A DNA stretch of 64,000 nucleotides from Aphrophora alni (taxonomy: Eukaryota; Arthropoda; Insecta; Hemiptera; Aphrophoridae). Positions 12,301 through 25,633 of the stretch are shown in pieces. The position numbers and the translations under genes were made by a program. Each line of letters opens with the position of its first letter. Position 1 is the first letter of the stretch. Below the pieces are notes generated by a model. It had not been told where the DNA came from, did no database searches, and saw only the letters and a list, made by a program, of their open reading frames with translations. The stretch spans positions 91,661,093 to 91,725,092 of the forward strand of contig OY740774.1 in NCBI GenBank assembly GCA_963513935.1, written 5' to 3'.

Positions 12301-13104
12301 GTCAGTACACAATAAAAGTAAACCTCTAATGGGAATTCTGATGCAAAAGGCTAAAACTGAAAACTATAATACACCCACTTAGCTGACACTTTGTAGTGAA
12401 TAAACATGTGAGTAATTTATTTAAAATATAAAATAGTTTCAATTTCAGACAATGGCAACATGGCGACTGCAATCGGTTTACTCGGTTTCTACTGACAAAT
12501 ATACCAAGTATAGGGTAAGTTTGATAATTGCGAAAAAATTCAACCTCCGTTTTAAGACCGATTTTCAGCTTTTTTATTATCAGTTACCTGTTATACTGAA
12601 AAAAAGCGACCACTTCCAAAGTTTGTAAAATAGGTTTTTAAATTCTATGAAAAATGAATATCTCCCCTCCCCAATTTCAAGACAGTCATTGGATCAATAG
12701 ATAGGAGATGTAAATATTGAACAGAGTAAAACGATCATCTCTATCAATACGTTAAACTCATTAAGGGTTATATGATTACCTCTCACAGTAATATCTTTGT
12801 ATTACTTGAAACCTAACGTTGTATAAAGTAATATCTTGGAAGTAGACGTGTCTGCAGGTAGGTATTCTAAGATATTGGTAGAGCTGTTAAAGGAGATATA
12901 AAACTACACTACCAATTACTTCTATATCTGTATTAAGTAACACTCTTGGGTGTATTGATTAATAATGAAACTCTTGGATAACTTTAATGAGGACAACATG
13001 CTCAATGTAATACCATTAAGGCAATAAATGTATTAACACCCGTCTGCTGGGTTAGGAGTCCAATAACATTAAAAAATAAAACGTTAAATAAGCCATCTGC
13101 ATTT

Positions 13105-13140
<36 letters not shown>

Positions 13141-15003
13141 CTTAACCATGTGCCATTCCCACCAATCTTAAAACCATATTTGATAATGTTGAACTGTTTG
13201 AAAACATGTGCATTTTTCTAATATAGAAACATGACTTAACCCTATTAATTTATAAAAAAAATATATTATACATTACATTATGTTTTATTAAAATTTCATA
13301 GCTTTGACCAGTTTTTTTAATAAATGTTTTGATCTTAACTACTTCTCCTGTAATTAAGTGTAGAGAAAGTTTAGAAATCACTAAAATTACCTTCATATTC
13401 TGAATGATCTTTACATTTCATGGCCCCATGAATAATAAGATAGGACCATGCAATTTGTTATGGTGAACTATTGATATTCAGATAAATCTACTTGAATTGT
13501 CAAAATGGTGACTATTTAAAAAAATTATTATTAAATATATCGTATTTTTTAACTATTTAAACTAAATATAAAATAACAGTTACAACTTTGGGTACGGAAG
13601 TACAACCACATAACATTACGATTGAAAAAGTAAAGTTATTGTCCAAAATGTAATTTCAAACATTGAACATTCAAGAATATTGTTACGCAAGTCGCGTTAC
13701 TAACAAGCAGAGAGAAATACTACGAGGCCCGTCTGGGCACAGCTGTAGTCAAGAAAGTAGTGATAAATATAATACGATGTTCAGAAAACCCTTGTAACAA
13801 TAGTTGTAAACCAACTTTTGGAAATTAATTTTAAAGGATCTGCTTTTCTCACATTGCGCATTGTTAAGTACCACCGACTTGTTTTTGGATTGCTATAAGT
13901 GTGTATTAAGGTATGTTTGTATAACATCTACCAACAGTCCATCTAATTCATTGTTAGTAGTGAATAGCCTATAGAAAGTGTCAACTAATAAGTTATATAT
14001 ATTACAAAGTGTTAAAACCATTCTAGGACATAGTTTTTCCCTTTGATAACAAATTACAATATAAACTTTCATAACGTTCTGCTGTTCAACTTCGATGAAC
14101 AATTAAAACAAGAAAGTTTCTTAGAAATATTTTAATTTAAAATTTATGTACGGAATTACGTATCCAAAATTATGATCCTCAACTATATCTTTATGATATA
14201 AAACTTCTATAATTAAATCATGTATTTCCTGAAATATTTTTATGAAATTTAAGCCTTTTTAGAGTAATCGAATTCCGGAATATGGTGTAAAATTTCAAAT
14301 GTCTTTTAAGATACAACTTTTAGTCATTATTTTCTATTATTACATCTTAATGAAATTTGTATTTACCTACTATTTTAAGAAAAAACTAAAATGTACCTAA
14401 TTAGCCTACGTACCAAATTAATAAATAATATTAATTCCCGTGTCGTTCAAATAAGAATATCTTTGGTGTATATTTCCAAATATTCCACAACTCTATATCC
14501 CTGTAGAGAAGTTAAACTCTGAATGGAAATGTTTCTAGATGGGTACTCTGTGATTATTCAGCTGTACAAATATCTACCAGATAAAAACTCATTGTTGGGA
14601 AAAGAAAAGACATCTAATTCAAACAGATTGAGGTGGAAATCCTACGTTCCAGAGAGTCGTCCTTGGAATTACTGAATTAATATTACCTGTTAAGAGGTTA
14701 GGCGAATATTAAAATTAATATAAAAGAATAAATTTATGTTTAGGTTAAAAATTATGTATGAACAAATACTTATTATTCTATTGTTTATCATTAAATGACC
14801 CATTTTATTTACTTCTCATTTTGCAATATTACCTGTATTTTATTAAATTATATTTTCCTTGTAATATACTGATAACATACCATATTATGTAGACCTCACG
14901 ACATGTTTGACACAATTAACACACGTCACCACAGGTCATAAAAGATGTTCTTTTGTGTAAAATTAAAAAGATAAGGAAAATAAAATTGAGGACATTTGCC
15001 CTC
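12301..15003. other. AT-rich DNA with one (TA)n tract
   Basis: A (TA)n run of about 30 bp lies at 13108-13137. A string AGTATAGGGTAAGTTT followed by GATAATTGC at 12508-12530 recurs near 35429-35458. A 69-codon reverse frame (13893-14102) has no recognisable domain. Confidence 0.4.
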
Positions 15004-15141
15004 GAATACTTTAATAACCTCAAGTTCAGAAAATAACAAGAGTTGGTCTAGACAAACCTGACAGGAAGATGAGAAAGAAGTGTCTTGCCCAAACTAAATG
15101 ATAAAATGTGTGGAACCAGCTTCTGCTCCAGATTTCCAAGT
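15004..15141 (+). repeat. Dispersed repeat A, copy 3
   Basis: AACAAGAGTTGGTC, followed by ACCTGACAGGAAGATGAG, aligns with AACAAGAGTTGGTC and ACCGGATAGGAAAGGTGA at 48335-48375. A CCAGCTTCTGCTCC tail parallels CCAGCTAGGATCCTCC. Confidence 0.65.
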
Positions 15142-15845
15142 CCGTACTCACTATAAGTCAGCCTCTTATGGTATTAGGGCTACACTAAATGAGGTACCTC
15201 ACGGTCGTGGTATCGTCCATTCCCAAACAACCATATAGTACGTTCCTGTAGTAATACTATATACTCTTAAAATAAATATTGCTTTCATTTTTCATAAAAC
15301 CAATAAAGGATATAAATTTATTATTATTAACACATGTACTTTAACTGTAAATGATTAATATTTGTTATTTTACATAGCTCAGTTTTATTTGAAAGTTTAC
15401 ACACTTCCAACAGATGATGATAAAGTTTGTAGGTAAACCAATCAACTTGCTCATGCATTGATAACACTCAATTACTTTACTTTGAGCAACAAGGGGATAT
15501 TGACTTTGAGAGAACTTTGATTCGAAACACACTTCCTATACATACAGCTAAGGATTGGTGTAATTTGAACTGAAGTTTTTGTTTAATAAAAGTAGAAGTA
15601 AACTCAATTTAAATGGATAAATTTACACGCAAGGGCGTCTTTATTTAAAAATCGTTACACAAAACTTACCTAATGAGAAACAATTTTAATTGCAGTATAG
15701 TATAATAACTAAAAATAAGAAACAAGTTAATGAAAACTATCGTGAACTTACCGATATTCACCATACAATATATTCCAGATATAACCTATAAATGTTTTGT
15801 TTTAAAACTTGGTTAAATATTAACCCTTGTATAAAATGGGAAATT
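15142..15845. other. AT-rich DNA, nothing recognised
   Basis: No gene, RNA or clear repeat copy was seen. Confidence 0.4.
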
Positions 15846-15950
15846 GTGTTGGTAGATCAAGGTGTCTTACCCAGTTAGGTACGTTTCTTACACAGGACTT
15901 CTGAATTGCGTAATTGTGTATATCACTACTTTTTTTGAAGTCGGGTAGCC
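15846..15950 (+). repeat. Dispersed repeat B, copy 1
   Basis: TTGGTAGATCAAGGTGTCTT, a CCAGT block, then GAATTGCGTAATTGTG and TATCACTACTT align with 19878-19965 in the same order and spacing. The family is unknown. Confidence 0.65.
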
Positions 15951-17273
15951 TCGTATATATGTGTATATTGAAAAGCTCCATTCGTTTCGCACGTGTCAGT
16001 GTCTTGGGTCTCGTAAGTATGGGAATATCACTTTTTCTTGTGAGGTCATATTTATATTTTTCACAATAACTTATGTATTTGTCATTTATTTATATTGATG
16101 GCAGTAAACAAATTATACAACTGGATAGACATAATCAATTTCATGTATTGCACAAGAAATGCAACAAGTAAATCAACAAAAACTGTTTAACAGCGAGTGA
16201 ATACACGCTAGAAATAATATAAATATAAATAAACATTTCGCAAATAATTCTAAGAAAAAAAAGGAATACAAAAAAGTGACAACAAAAGTAAGTTAATATT
16301 AAAGTTAATGATACAGGCACATTTAAGTGTAATTACAATAGTATATTCAGTACTATTTTAAAATATAATTACAAATCAGAAAAATAGTATAATATAATTA
16401 GAATCATGATTTCAATGTACTAGAAGTTTGAAAACATTTTTAATCACTTCAACATTATCAAGATCATACGTGTATAATTAATCAATTTATCACATTGGTT
16501 ATTTGAGTATGATTAAACCAAGGATATAATAGATAAGCAAACGGATATATAGAAGAGCAACAAAATTTCGCCTGATGCAATGTCTGCTGATCAGAAGGTT
16601 GTTTCTTTCTTATAAAGTATACACAGTCAATTTCGCAAGTGAAGAAAAATGATCAATCCACTTAGAGGGATGATTCCCCCAGAGACGTCAACTTTTTCTC
16701 AACGAAGTTCCTATAGAATATCTTCCAAAACTTGAATTCAGTGATATTTTAACTATGACCCTAACAGATCAGAAATCTAATCCATTCTTTTGAGGCTAAT
16801 ATTTTTTGAACGTTTTAATGAAATGTTGGAAAATCATTACTCTATATTATATGAAATTATCAGAATACCCCCCCCCCATTTTGTTTGGATACTTTCTGCG
16901 GGGAAAAGTAATATTTTGTAAATCATAGACTGCTTTGATTATAGACAGGGTGATAATAAATATATAAAGGGTTATAAAAAGTTTTGATCTACTCTCTATG
17001 ACGCGTTCTGTGTATACTGAAAATTACTAAATAATAAATGCGCTTTGTGATAATTCATAATAAAAGTCTTGATAAGCTGATAAAAATAAGTAAACTAATG
17101 GAGCTTACAATGTTTTAAACGTTTGTGTTATTTCAATCAATCCCTTTTTTATCCGATGTTAAAAATGCTCTATATGCGCTATAACATATCTCATTTGCCC
17201 TACGAGTGTTTTTTTTATAAATTTTGGTTATTCACTCGATCAATATTAAGAGACGGGAGAGGGGGGAGTAGTT
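15951..17273. other. AT-rich DNA, nothing recognised
   Basis: It contains a C-run at about 16868-16876 and no recognisable gene. Confidence 0.4.
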
Positions 17274-17322
17274 TTAGGTCACTTGGTTAAACATAAATGT
17301 TTCAGCAAACCAAGTGATCTAA
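17274..17322. repeat. 15-bp inverted repeat
   Basis: TTAGGTCACTTGGTT at 17274-17288 and AACCAAGTGATCTAA at 17308-17322 are reverse complements with one mismatch and enclose a 19-nt loop. It could be the end of a small DNA transposon or a chance hairpin. Confidence 0.6.
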
Positions 17323-19221
17323 ATGTTATTTATAGTCTTTACGGAAAGTAGAGTTGTATTAATATACATATTAAAACTCTTCTTTTATGTTTGCTCTATA
17401 TGTTTGGTACTTTTGATAATATTTAAAAATAAATTAGTATAATAAATTGAATATATATCATATACAAGTCATACTCCTCTCTGCATCGGTACAATCGTTA
17501 TAAAACTTTTAAATTGAGTTACAAGAGACTTTATCATTAGTTTACAAGTCAAGTTGTAGTAGTGTATTGGGGTCGCAAGATTCAATAAAAGTTGGAAGTC
17601 TAGAAAACTAAAGTTCTTTTTTTGTGTGTGTGTATGTTAATATATATAATATATATTAACATTATTTTAAATACCTAATTTAAGATGCAAATTATAAGTA
17701 GAGTTACAGAAGTATAAAAATGGTTACGTTGAAATACGACCGTTATTTGTAGGATGTATTTCATTTGAAATTGAGTCCTCCTCACGAATACTAGTATATT
17801 TCCCTTAGAATAACTAAAACACTTACTTCAAGTCTTCGATTTTCCTTCAAGTGATAATTAAATCATTCGTTAATTTTCTTCTCAATATTACAACAATAAT
17901 AAATCCATAAAGTAGTAAAACATTAAGTCCTGTCACATATATTAAAAGTAAAGTGCCTTATCCCGTTAAAATACTTTTTGATCAGTATGTATTCTGTATA
18001 TTAAGTTACGGAAGGTGTAATTCTAACGTTCCATGTCAAAATCCGCTAAAAATACTTGTTTTCTTATTACCACAACCTCTCTGATTAGATACCATAACGT
18101 TTTGAGCCCTCACGGGTGTTGATTCTAGGACCACTGACATAATAAGCTAAAACATACCAACTGGCGGATATTATTAGGCTGTTATGTAAATGCTTAAATT
18201 GTTTATTATTGATGTTTCTTTGTTATAAATAGACCATTTTACACATTTAGAAAATCGGTCAAATACAACGAACTTATATACTGAAAAAAGAATATAAAGG
18301 ATTTAGATATTAGGACCAACAGAATATACATTTTTCGCACCGTCATATATTAGAAATTATTCTTTTAAAAGGGAAGTTTCTTTAATAAATTATTACAAAG
18401 TAACTGATATAAATATATGTATTTAAATTTAAAGAAACGTGTATTCAGACGGAACACATTCAATCAAATAATAGACCGAACACGTAACAATAAAATACGC
18501 AGTGCAACAATCGTCTCAAGAGAGCTGTAACTATTAACAAGGGGAACATTATTGTGACAGCCACATGTATTGTTGGGAATACCAACTCTAGTATAAAATA
18601 ACAATAGAGTGTTCAAATGCGGCATCTTTTGCTAGAGTTCGTTTTAGTTTATAAACAACATTTAATATTTCAACAAATAAATCCTTGATATATTTATCTT
18701 TTCAAGCCAAATTGATAATAAATTAAATTATTAAACAGAAATGAAAAAAAATGTTATTTAATGTTATAAATTAATTCAAAGCAGACATAAATGAAAACTG
18801 ACAATTAAGAATAAAGTTTTTCTCACGGATGGAATTTAAGTCAACAAAGAATAAAATTAAAACTGTTTACAAATTCAATTTAGATTTTAAGTAAGTGGTG
18901 AAACAGTCCACAACAACCACTTAGGATTAAAATAGACTAATTCGCTTTAAAGAAAATAAAACGCAAAACAAATTAAAAAGGACATAATTAACCTCTTGCA
19001 TTGATCATTATAACACGTTGGTAATTAGGAATATTTCCCTCTATATGTTTACTAGGCGGTAATTGTATGCTGCAACGCCCCAATTTTTATATTTGGTTTT
19101 TTGTTAATTTTGTACTACATACCTCTCTTTATAAGAATAGTAACATTTTCTTTGGTGATCAAAAATGTTTATCACTTCGAAATTGACAAATTTCAATTAC
19201 GTATTTGTGGGTTAAGTTTAC
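17323..19221. other. AT-rich DNA, nothing recognised
   Basis: It includes a TA-rich palindrome flanked by GTTAA and TTAAC at 17637-17661. No gene or RNA was recognised. Confidence 0.4.
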
Positions 19222-19335
19222 AAGGCAAACACAATGTTTCGTCTGACCACCGAAGTCAAGCAACGCGTTGACTGTGCTTATTACTTGGATGGGTGATAGT
19301 TTTTGTACCACATGAGCATGGAATTATTGTTGTTC
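19222..19335 (+). pseudogene. 5S rRNA-derived fragment (pseudogene or SINE3-like head)
   Basis: CGTCTGACCACCGAAGTCAAG, CAACG and TACTTGGATGGGTGA at 19239-19296 follow the order and spacing of the conserved middle and 3' half of animal 5S rRNA, which includes the internal RNA polymerase III promoter. The sequence before (ACACAATGTTT) weakly fits the preceding 5S segment. The 5' third and the part between CAACG and TACTTGG are altered, so it is not a functional 5S gene. It may be a dispersed 5S pseudogene or a 5S-headed SINE. It lies directly upstream of a long (TA)n tract. Confidence 0.75.
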
Positions 19336-19359
19336 AGTCAACATGGAGCGTGAGATGTG

Positions 19360-19362
<3 letters not shown>

Positions 19363-19427
<65 letters not shown>
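19363..19427. repeat. (TA)n microsatellite
   Basis: About 65 bp of uninterrupted alternating TA. It follows the 5S-like fragment after about 30 bp. Confidence 0.97.
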
Positions 19428-19428
<1 letters not shown>

Positions 19429-19877
19429 CCACTTTACTTGACCTTGTAAGGTAAAAACAATATAGAGCGTGGTTAGTCAATAATATATATAGGTAAAAAC
19501 AATTCGCATACAAACCTATTTTAACTTTTATTTCACTTAAAGGACTTTAACCTAGAAAACTTGCATATATGTCTTTTCGTGAAAAACATTTTTACCCACC
19601 AAAAAATGTGAATATTCCTATAAAGAGAAATAATTATTGCAAAAATAACGCAACATTTTTTAAATTGCGGCGCTACAGTAAACAACCACCTACTAGACTT
19701 ACAAATGATATATTTTGTATTTGTTTCCCTATTATTGAAAATTTTATCTTTAGTTAACAAAGAATTAAACAGTATGTAATGCCTGACATAATAACTACTT
19801 CTCCATTGTGGTATTAAAATGCAAATATCCTACGATCTGAAACAGGAAAATCATTTCTGAAGCCTTTTAGGAAAGGT

Positions 19878-19980
19878 ATATTGGTAGATCAAAGAGATTT
19901 ATCCAGTGGGCTTGGTTTGTTAAGAAGGTTTTCTGAACCACGTAATTGTGAATATCACTACTTGTAAGCAACTGATGGTG
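19878..19980 (+). repeat. Dispersed repeat B, copy 2
   Basis: TTGGTAGATCAAAGAGATTT, then CCAGTGGG, CACGTAATTGTG and TATCACTACTTG match 15846-15950. It ends beside a (TA)n tract. Confidence 0.65.
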
Positions 19981-19990
19981 GGACTTGAAG

Positions 19991-19993
<3 letters not shown>

Positions 19994-20041
<48 letters not shown>
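19994..20041. repeat. (TA)n microsatellite
   Basis: About 48 bp of TA dinucleotides adjoining repeat B. The Tyr-Ile-rich frame through it is an artefact of the repeat. Confidence 0.97.
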
Positions 20042-20044
<3 letters not shown>

Positions 20045-20467
20045 GGACTATATCTGCATATATCATATAGAAGAAGTCTTCTTTCACTACAATCGTTATC
20101 GTGATTCACCCCTTCCGAATCTCGTAACTATACAAATATCACATTTCTAACGAGGTCAGTATTCCTAATTACATTTTTGTTGATAAGTTCCCTTTATTTC
20201 ATCGTATAGCTAGATATGAGATTGGTAAAATTACATGGACAATAGCAATCTGCAAAAATTCTTATCTTACCTGCTTTAATGTGTTGTTAGTTGAATCACG
20301 CACAAAACATTAACAACACAATTTGAATGGTCGTCATTTTCATATTTCAATTAATTCTATTTTTCGAAAATTCAGTAGTGTTCTATATGAATAGTAGTAG
20401 TTTTGTGTGAAGATAAGAATTTCATAATCTTATCTTTATTTTTCTATCGCTATCGTGCTTACGTACA

Positions 20468-20590
20468 GGCGATAATAAAAATGACGATAACGACCACGAC
20501 TTCGACGACAATGAAATCGACGACAACGTCATCGACGGCAATGATATCGACTACAACGTCATCGTTGACAACGACATCGTCGGACGGAAG
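20468..20590. repeat. Degenerate GAC/ACG trinucleotide tract
   Basis: About 120 bp of imperfect ACGACA/TCGACG/ATCGTC triplets, locally rich in CpG, in very AT-rich surroundings. Period-3 keeps frames open on both strands (Thr/Ser-rich forward, Asp/Val-rich reverse). No start or splice context supports a protein, so I treat it as an ageing trinucleotide repeat. Confidence 0.75.
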
Positions 20591-21155
20591 ACTATCCAAA
20601 ATTTGATTTGGGGGACTAAGGTTGTCCATATAGAAATTTATTAACATTTATAAAAATTTGAATACTTCAATTCAACAAGTAATAATACCAAACCTATAAA
20701 TCTGCATTTTTGAACACGTAGTCAAATATTTTGCTACAATAAATACTATTATTTAATCTTATCATGTTCGAGTGCCAAAGTGTAAGACAAACAACTAGAA
20801 CTGTTTCGTTGTGGAAAGATCTTTGTTGTAATAACTAAATGTAAAAGCCTCTGGGGTTATTCTGGTGCTGACATAAATCAGAACTAGAATATAACCTTTA
20901 AGGCCAGAAATGTAGAAAGTTTATTTTACCCGATATATATGAAACATTAGTGTAGTTGAATTTAATTTTGAACCAATTATAAATAAGTCTTGTACAATAA
21001 TTTTAAATAAACATTTCTAAGTGATTCCAATCAAGATTTGAAGAACTAAAATGAATATAATAAACAAATTTACATTTCAAAATATTCTTCCAGAATAAAC
21101 AAAAATATAGTGAAAGCACAAAGGTGTTTCTTTAGTACACACATATTAATATTAG
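20591..21155. other. AT-rich DNA, nothing recognised
   Basis: No feature was recognised on either strand. Confidence 0.4.
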
Positions 21156-21285
21156 AAACCTAACTGGATCTATTTTTTCTTCATGAAGTCTTGTGTTAGA
21201 TTCCTTACTTTTATCTTTCTTATCTGAGGTCACTTGAGCAATTCTAGTTCTCTTCTAACACTACCGCTACTAGAATATTTTAGGG
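21156..21285 (-). repeat. Dispersed repeat A, copy 4
   Basis: On the reverse strand: AGAACTAGAATTGCTCAAG, GACCTCAGATAAGAAAGAT and, at the end, ATAGATCCAGTTAGGTTT. This is the same block order as at 48.3 kb. Confidence 0.55.
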
Positions 21286-22375
21286 TTAGGGGTCTGTATC
21301 TTATTTTTCCTCTTCTCTATCTTAAAATGTGATTTAAACCGCCGGGATTTTTTTTCCAATTATCGACATAAACAATTAGTAATTATGAGAGTGTTTTTAT
21401 CTAAGTATAGTGTCTGATAATTCTACAAAACAACGGTTTATATAGTGTTAATTATTATATAAAAATCAAACTAGTTTTGATGGATAATATATATACAATT
21501 AATATTTTCTGAAGTAATTGCTGTATGTGTTCATGGGTTGTTTTTGAACTTTTCAATAAATTTCTCTTTTGAGATTTTATTTAAATGTAGGTATAACTGA
21601 CCCATGTTAGAGGATATTTTAAACATGCAAATAGAAGATCGTAAATTGTTTCAAGGTAAACTTAAGGAACAGTTTCCATTAGCGTTGCGGATTAGAATAC
21701 AATACTCGTTACTCAATATCTGTAATTTTTGTATCTTAACATGTTTACCATTTAGTAATGAAACTTTTCGTATAATATAAACAAATTTGTTGTAGGCGTT
21801 TTGCTCACATTTTTAATTAAAATTAATAAACATAAATTAGAGGTACATAATTTCTGAATTTAATTTTTTTAACTGATAGGTGTTTAACATATAATGTTTA
21901 ATATACATGTAAAATTGTCGGCGGCATCTAAGTGTAAATAACTGTGTCTTTAGTCTCATGTGTAAATAACTTAGCACGTCTCTGACTGATCATCTGTGAA
22001 AAAAAGTTTACACTATTACGTTAAACTTATTGTTAAAAAATATTAAAATTTGAAAATAAATAGTTTGTTATATTACATATTTCTAAACTGATACCTGTGT
22101 TAATATTTAACCGTTTTAGCTTCATCATGTAATCATCTTTGATTAAATGTTTTCGAATTGTAAGGGAAACGCTTTACTAGTAAAATAGCAAAATAATACA
22201 ATGTCATTAGCACAATATCAACTAAGGCGGAAGAAAATTTGTTTATAGTAATTTTAAATTACAATAAAACAATTATAATTAAGTTATGTCATAGCCCAGA
22301 ATATCGATATATTCGGAAGCAAAAAGTAATTTATTTATATAAAATGTAGAATAATAATTTGAACGTAACGGTATC
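21286..22375. other. AT-rich DNA, nothing recognised
   Basis: No feature was recognised on either strand. Confidence 0.4.
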
Positions 22376-22445
22376 AATATGATTAAGTACTTAATCATAT
22401 GATCAATCAATATGATTAATATGATTATCAATATGATTATGATAC
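22376..22445. repeat. Imperfect ATCAATATGATT repeat
   Basis: Four to five overlapping ATCAATATGATTA-like units with a small palindrome (AAGTACTTAATCATATGAT). It is a simple local duplication. Confidence 0.7.
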
Positions 22446-24459
22446 TTTTTTTTTCAAAGCTTAGGTGACAGAAAGGAATATACTTCAAATTCTTCATATA
22501 ATTATATAATTTTTTGTGAGAAAAATCACTGAAGGATGATGTCAAAGCTACACAAGAAATATCAAACATATATTTTATTCTGTAGATGAGATTCTCACTG
22601 ATATTTGAATGCAGTAGAAATGTTTGTAGAATGCATCTAATTCAGACGGAAATGCATCGTACATTTTGAAATGACATTTACTTGAATTACTGACGAGATT
22701 TTACCTCATATGAAGCGTAAATTATTATTTTGTAATGACTATAATATATCAGTAATATTTGTTACTATGAACATATAACTATAATTTTTCTACACAAAAA
22801 TGTTGAATGATAATAATTTAATTATTATTATTGGTTTTGAATATCAGTGTATGTTGTTTTCAAAATAAAACAAATTGAATGAAATACACAGGTCAGTTGA
22901 AGAAGGAAAAAAATGAACTTGTTATTGTTTTTCATAACTATCAACACTTTTATCTTTGTTTCTGTTAAGTCTTCCATAATTGTTTAAAACACAATTTAGT
23001 CCTTTCGAATTTAATTTCTTTTCTTTTTTTTTTAAACAAATTGTGTAGGTATATAGTAAAAAAACACATGAATAAAAATGTTGATATTGTTTGTTATTTG
23101 TGAATATGGGGAATATAGGAGTAAATGGGAGGGATATGAAAAGTCCTTGGCATGGAAGATAGGAAAATCAATAAAATATAAACTAAAATAAGTAGCATAT
23201 AATACTTAACAAGGAAATGTATAATCTACACTCAGAAATGTACTTTAAAAATAAAAATTTGCTTCGAAAGCCTTTTATTATGGGGTAAATATTTTGAGAG
23301 TGTCTTTTAAAATAACACCAAGTGAGCTAATAATATATTTATATCTATCTTTGATGACTCTAATAAAGCCAAGGTCGAAAGATAGTTTCTAGATACCTAA
23401 TTGCAAAGATAAAAGCGAGTTAACTAACCCAAAATTACATGATGAATGGTGAAGATCCAAATAGATATCTCATAATTACCACACCTCTACTAATTATAAA
23501 TGAGGCATGAAAGGAATAAGGAGTATAATTATTAACAATTTTTCATTTAGTTTGTTTCATTTCGAACACTTGGGACCATACTAGAAGTGTGAATTAATTG
23601 ATATGTAAAAATGTAATTATTGTTATCTCATACATATTTAAATCTATGGTATATAATAGAATTAACGTAATCTTTCTTTTATTTAATAATACCATATCAA
23701 TAATACGATACAATATTCTGTAATGATGTTTACGTTAGGAGTATTTATAAGTATAATCGGTTATAAGGTTTGCAAAATAGTGGTGGAGTTTATGTAATAT
23801 CTGATGTAAACTATAGGGAGTATTTCTCTCTATTTCATCCGAGTCTGTAACCATGGTAACTTATTAAGCATTGGTTAGTACAAACATTTATACAAGTCAC
23901 AGTTACTCAAAGTTATAGCCTGAAACTAAAACACTCAAAGGAAGAACGTTTACCGTTTCATGAACGCACCTGAGTGTCTAATCCTAAGGATAAGGTGAGG
24001 GGATCTGATATTATATCTCAGCCTTGTGCAGCGCTCCTTTGTTTTCTCATTAGAACTTCAGTTTAAAAAGTTATGTCAAGCATAGTTTGAATAACATAAG
24101 AAGAAAAGCAATGGTTGAAATTAAATTAACTTGTTACACAGTCCAATTTAATCTGCACAGAATAAGAAATATGTTAATGTATAAGCAAAATCTGATTTTA
24201 TTACTGTAAGTGTACAACATAAATATAATGTATAAGAAGAATGTTTTTGTTTTTATTATCGACAATTTTAATATAATCAGTTTTAATAAACAAATATATT
24301 GTATTATTATAGAATGTTTTAGTCATTTTAGAAAGGTATGATAGATGAAAAATGAACGTTCTATCGGTATTAGTTTAATTTATATGATGGTAAATATTAC
24401 CCAATTATAGCCCAATGTTATTTTCCTTAGAGGCTCATCTATAGTTTGCAAAACCGAAG
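22446..24459. other. AT-rich DNA, nothing recognised
   Basis: No gene or RNA was recognised. A 96-codon reverse frame (22279-22569) overlaps the ATCAATATGATT repeat and is Ile-rich because of it. Confidence 0.4.
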
Positions 24460-24580
24460 GATAGTGGCTGGATTTACACATTTGTAATAAAGTGTTGGAG
24501 ACTTTGCTTTCATTTTCAGTAAGATAGTTCTTGACCAATTCTCGTTCTTTACTGACCCTGATGCTATTAGAGTATTCAAT
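24460..24580 (-). repeat. Dispersed repeat A, copy 5
   Basis: On the reverse strand: GAATACTCTAATAGCATCAGG, GTCAG, then AGAACGAGAATTGGTCAAG. These align well with GAATACCATCAGGGTCGG and AACAAGAGTTGGTCAGG at 48.3 kb. Confidence 0.65.
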
Positions 24581-24923
24581 GGATAGGTGCCTTTATTAAA
24601 GTGCACATTTTACTTTTTTTATAAAATTGTGATGACTGAGTTTTTTTTTTTCACAGGCATAATTCTAAATATTTCCATTGAAACAAAACAAAACAAGGTT
24701 CTGATATCTCGTCAACTAGTCAATTGTTCAGAATTGATTGATGAACAACCTATATTAAAGGTCTATATCCCTCTGACTAAATTTAACCTCGATATTTTTA
24801 TTTATTACTATTTCTATTTTGCTATTATGAAACGTAATCATAATTCTTAGTTGAAACCTCTGGATTGTTTATTTTAAAATATCTACAGTATTTTATCTTA
24901 TTCTATAACAATCCTTTATGAAT

Positions 24924-24963
24924 GCAGCTACAACCGTTTCATCTTCAATGAGATATCATCATA
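24924..24963 (-). ncRNA. Hammerhead-like PLE motif 2 (decayed)
   Basis: On the reverse strand: ATGATGA (C3 of the core lost), an extra T, stem II ATCT/AGAT with loop CATTGA, then GAAAC. Stem III is eroded. It is the inverted partner of the motif at 25594. Confidence 0.4.
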
Positions 24964-25593
24964 AAGAATATAACCACAACGTACAATAGCCATATTGAAT
25001 ACTCCGTTACCATATTTTTTATAAACAAGGATACAGGATAGCTTACCACACTAGTAAAAAACTCCTAGATATATTTACCTAAAATATACCTAGAGCTACT
25101 ATAGTTAGCTTGTAATGATTGCAATAAATCATATATAGGACTAACAGGAAGAGTTTTAAATTGATATTTAAAGAACATTTATCTAGTCGTAAAAAATAAA
25201 CATTAAAACAAAATACGCAGAAAATTTGACCAAACAAAACCATAATTACATAATCAAACCTTAAAATTCTTCAAAAAATGTAAAACGAGTAAACTATTAA
25301 ATATCTTGGAAGAGTTCCAGATTTACTCTCACAACAGACACAATTCGGACTGCTGTTGAATGAAAAGTTGAACTTTGCTTCAAACCCTATATATGACAAA
25401 CAATTCACTGACCAGAAAATAGAAACCCTTTCAATTACTGATAATGAGTTGACAACAACATGTTTGCGGATTTTAGTGTATTATATTTAAACAGTATTAT
25501 AGTGATTCAATTCATAAAATGTTTTATATTATGACATGTTTATATGTTGGTGTATTTGTGTGTAATATATTATTTGTGACAAAGAAGAAAAGC

Positions 25594-25633
25594 CTGATGA
25601 TGTCTCATTGAAGATGAAACGGCCTTAGCTGTA
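25594..25633 (+). ncRNA. Hammerhead-like PLE motif 3
   Basis: CTGATGA, an extra T, stem II GTCT/AGAT (one G-U pair) with loop CATTGA, then GAAAC. Stem III is ACGGC/GCTGT with loop CTTA and a terminal T-A cleavage-type dinucleotide. Stem I does not pair at its first position, so the copy is probably inactive. It marks the 3' end of PLE remnant 2. Confidence 0.5.
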
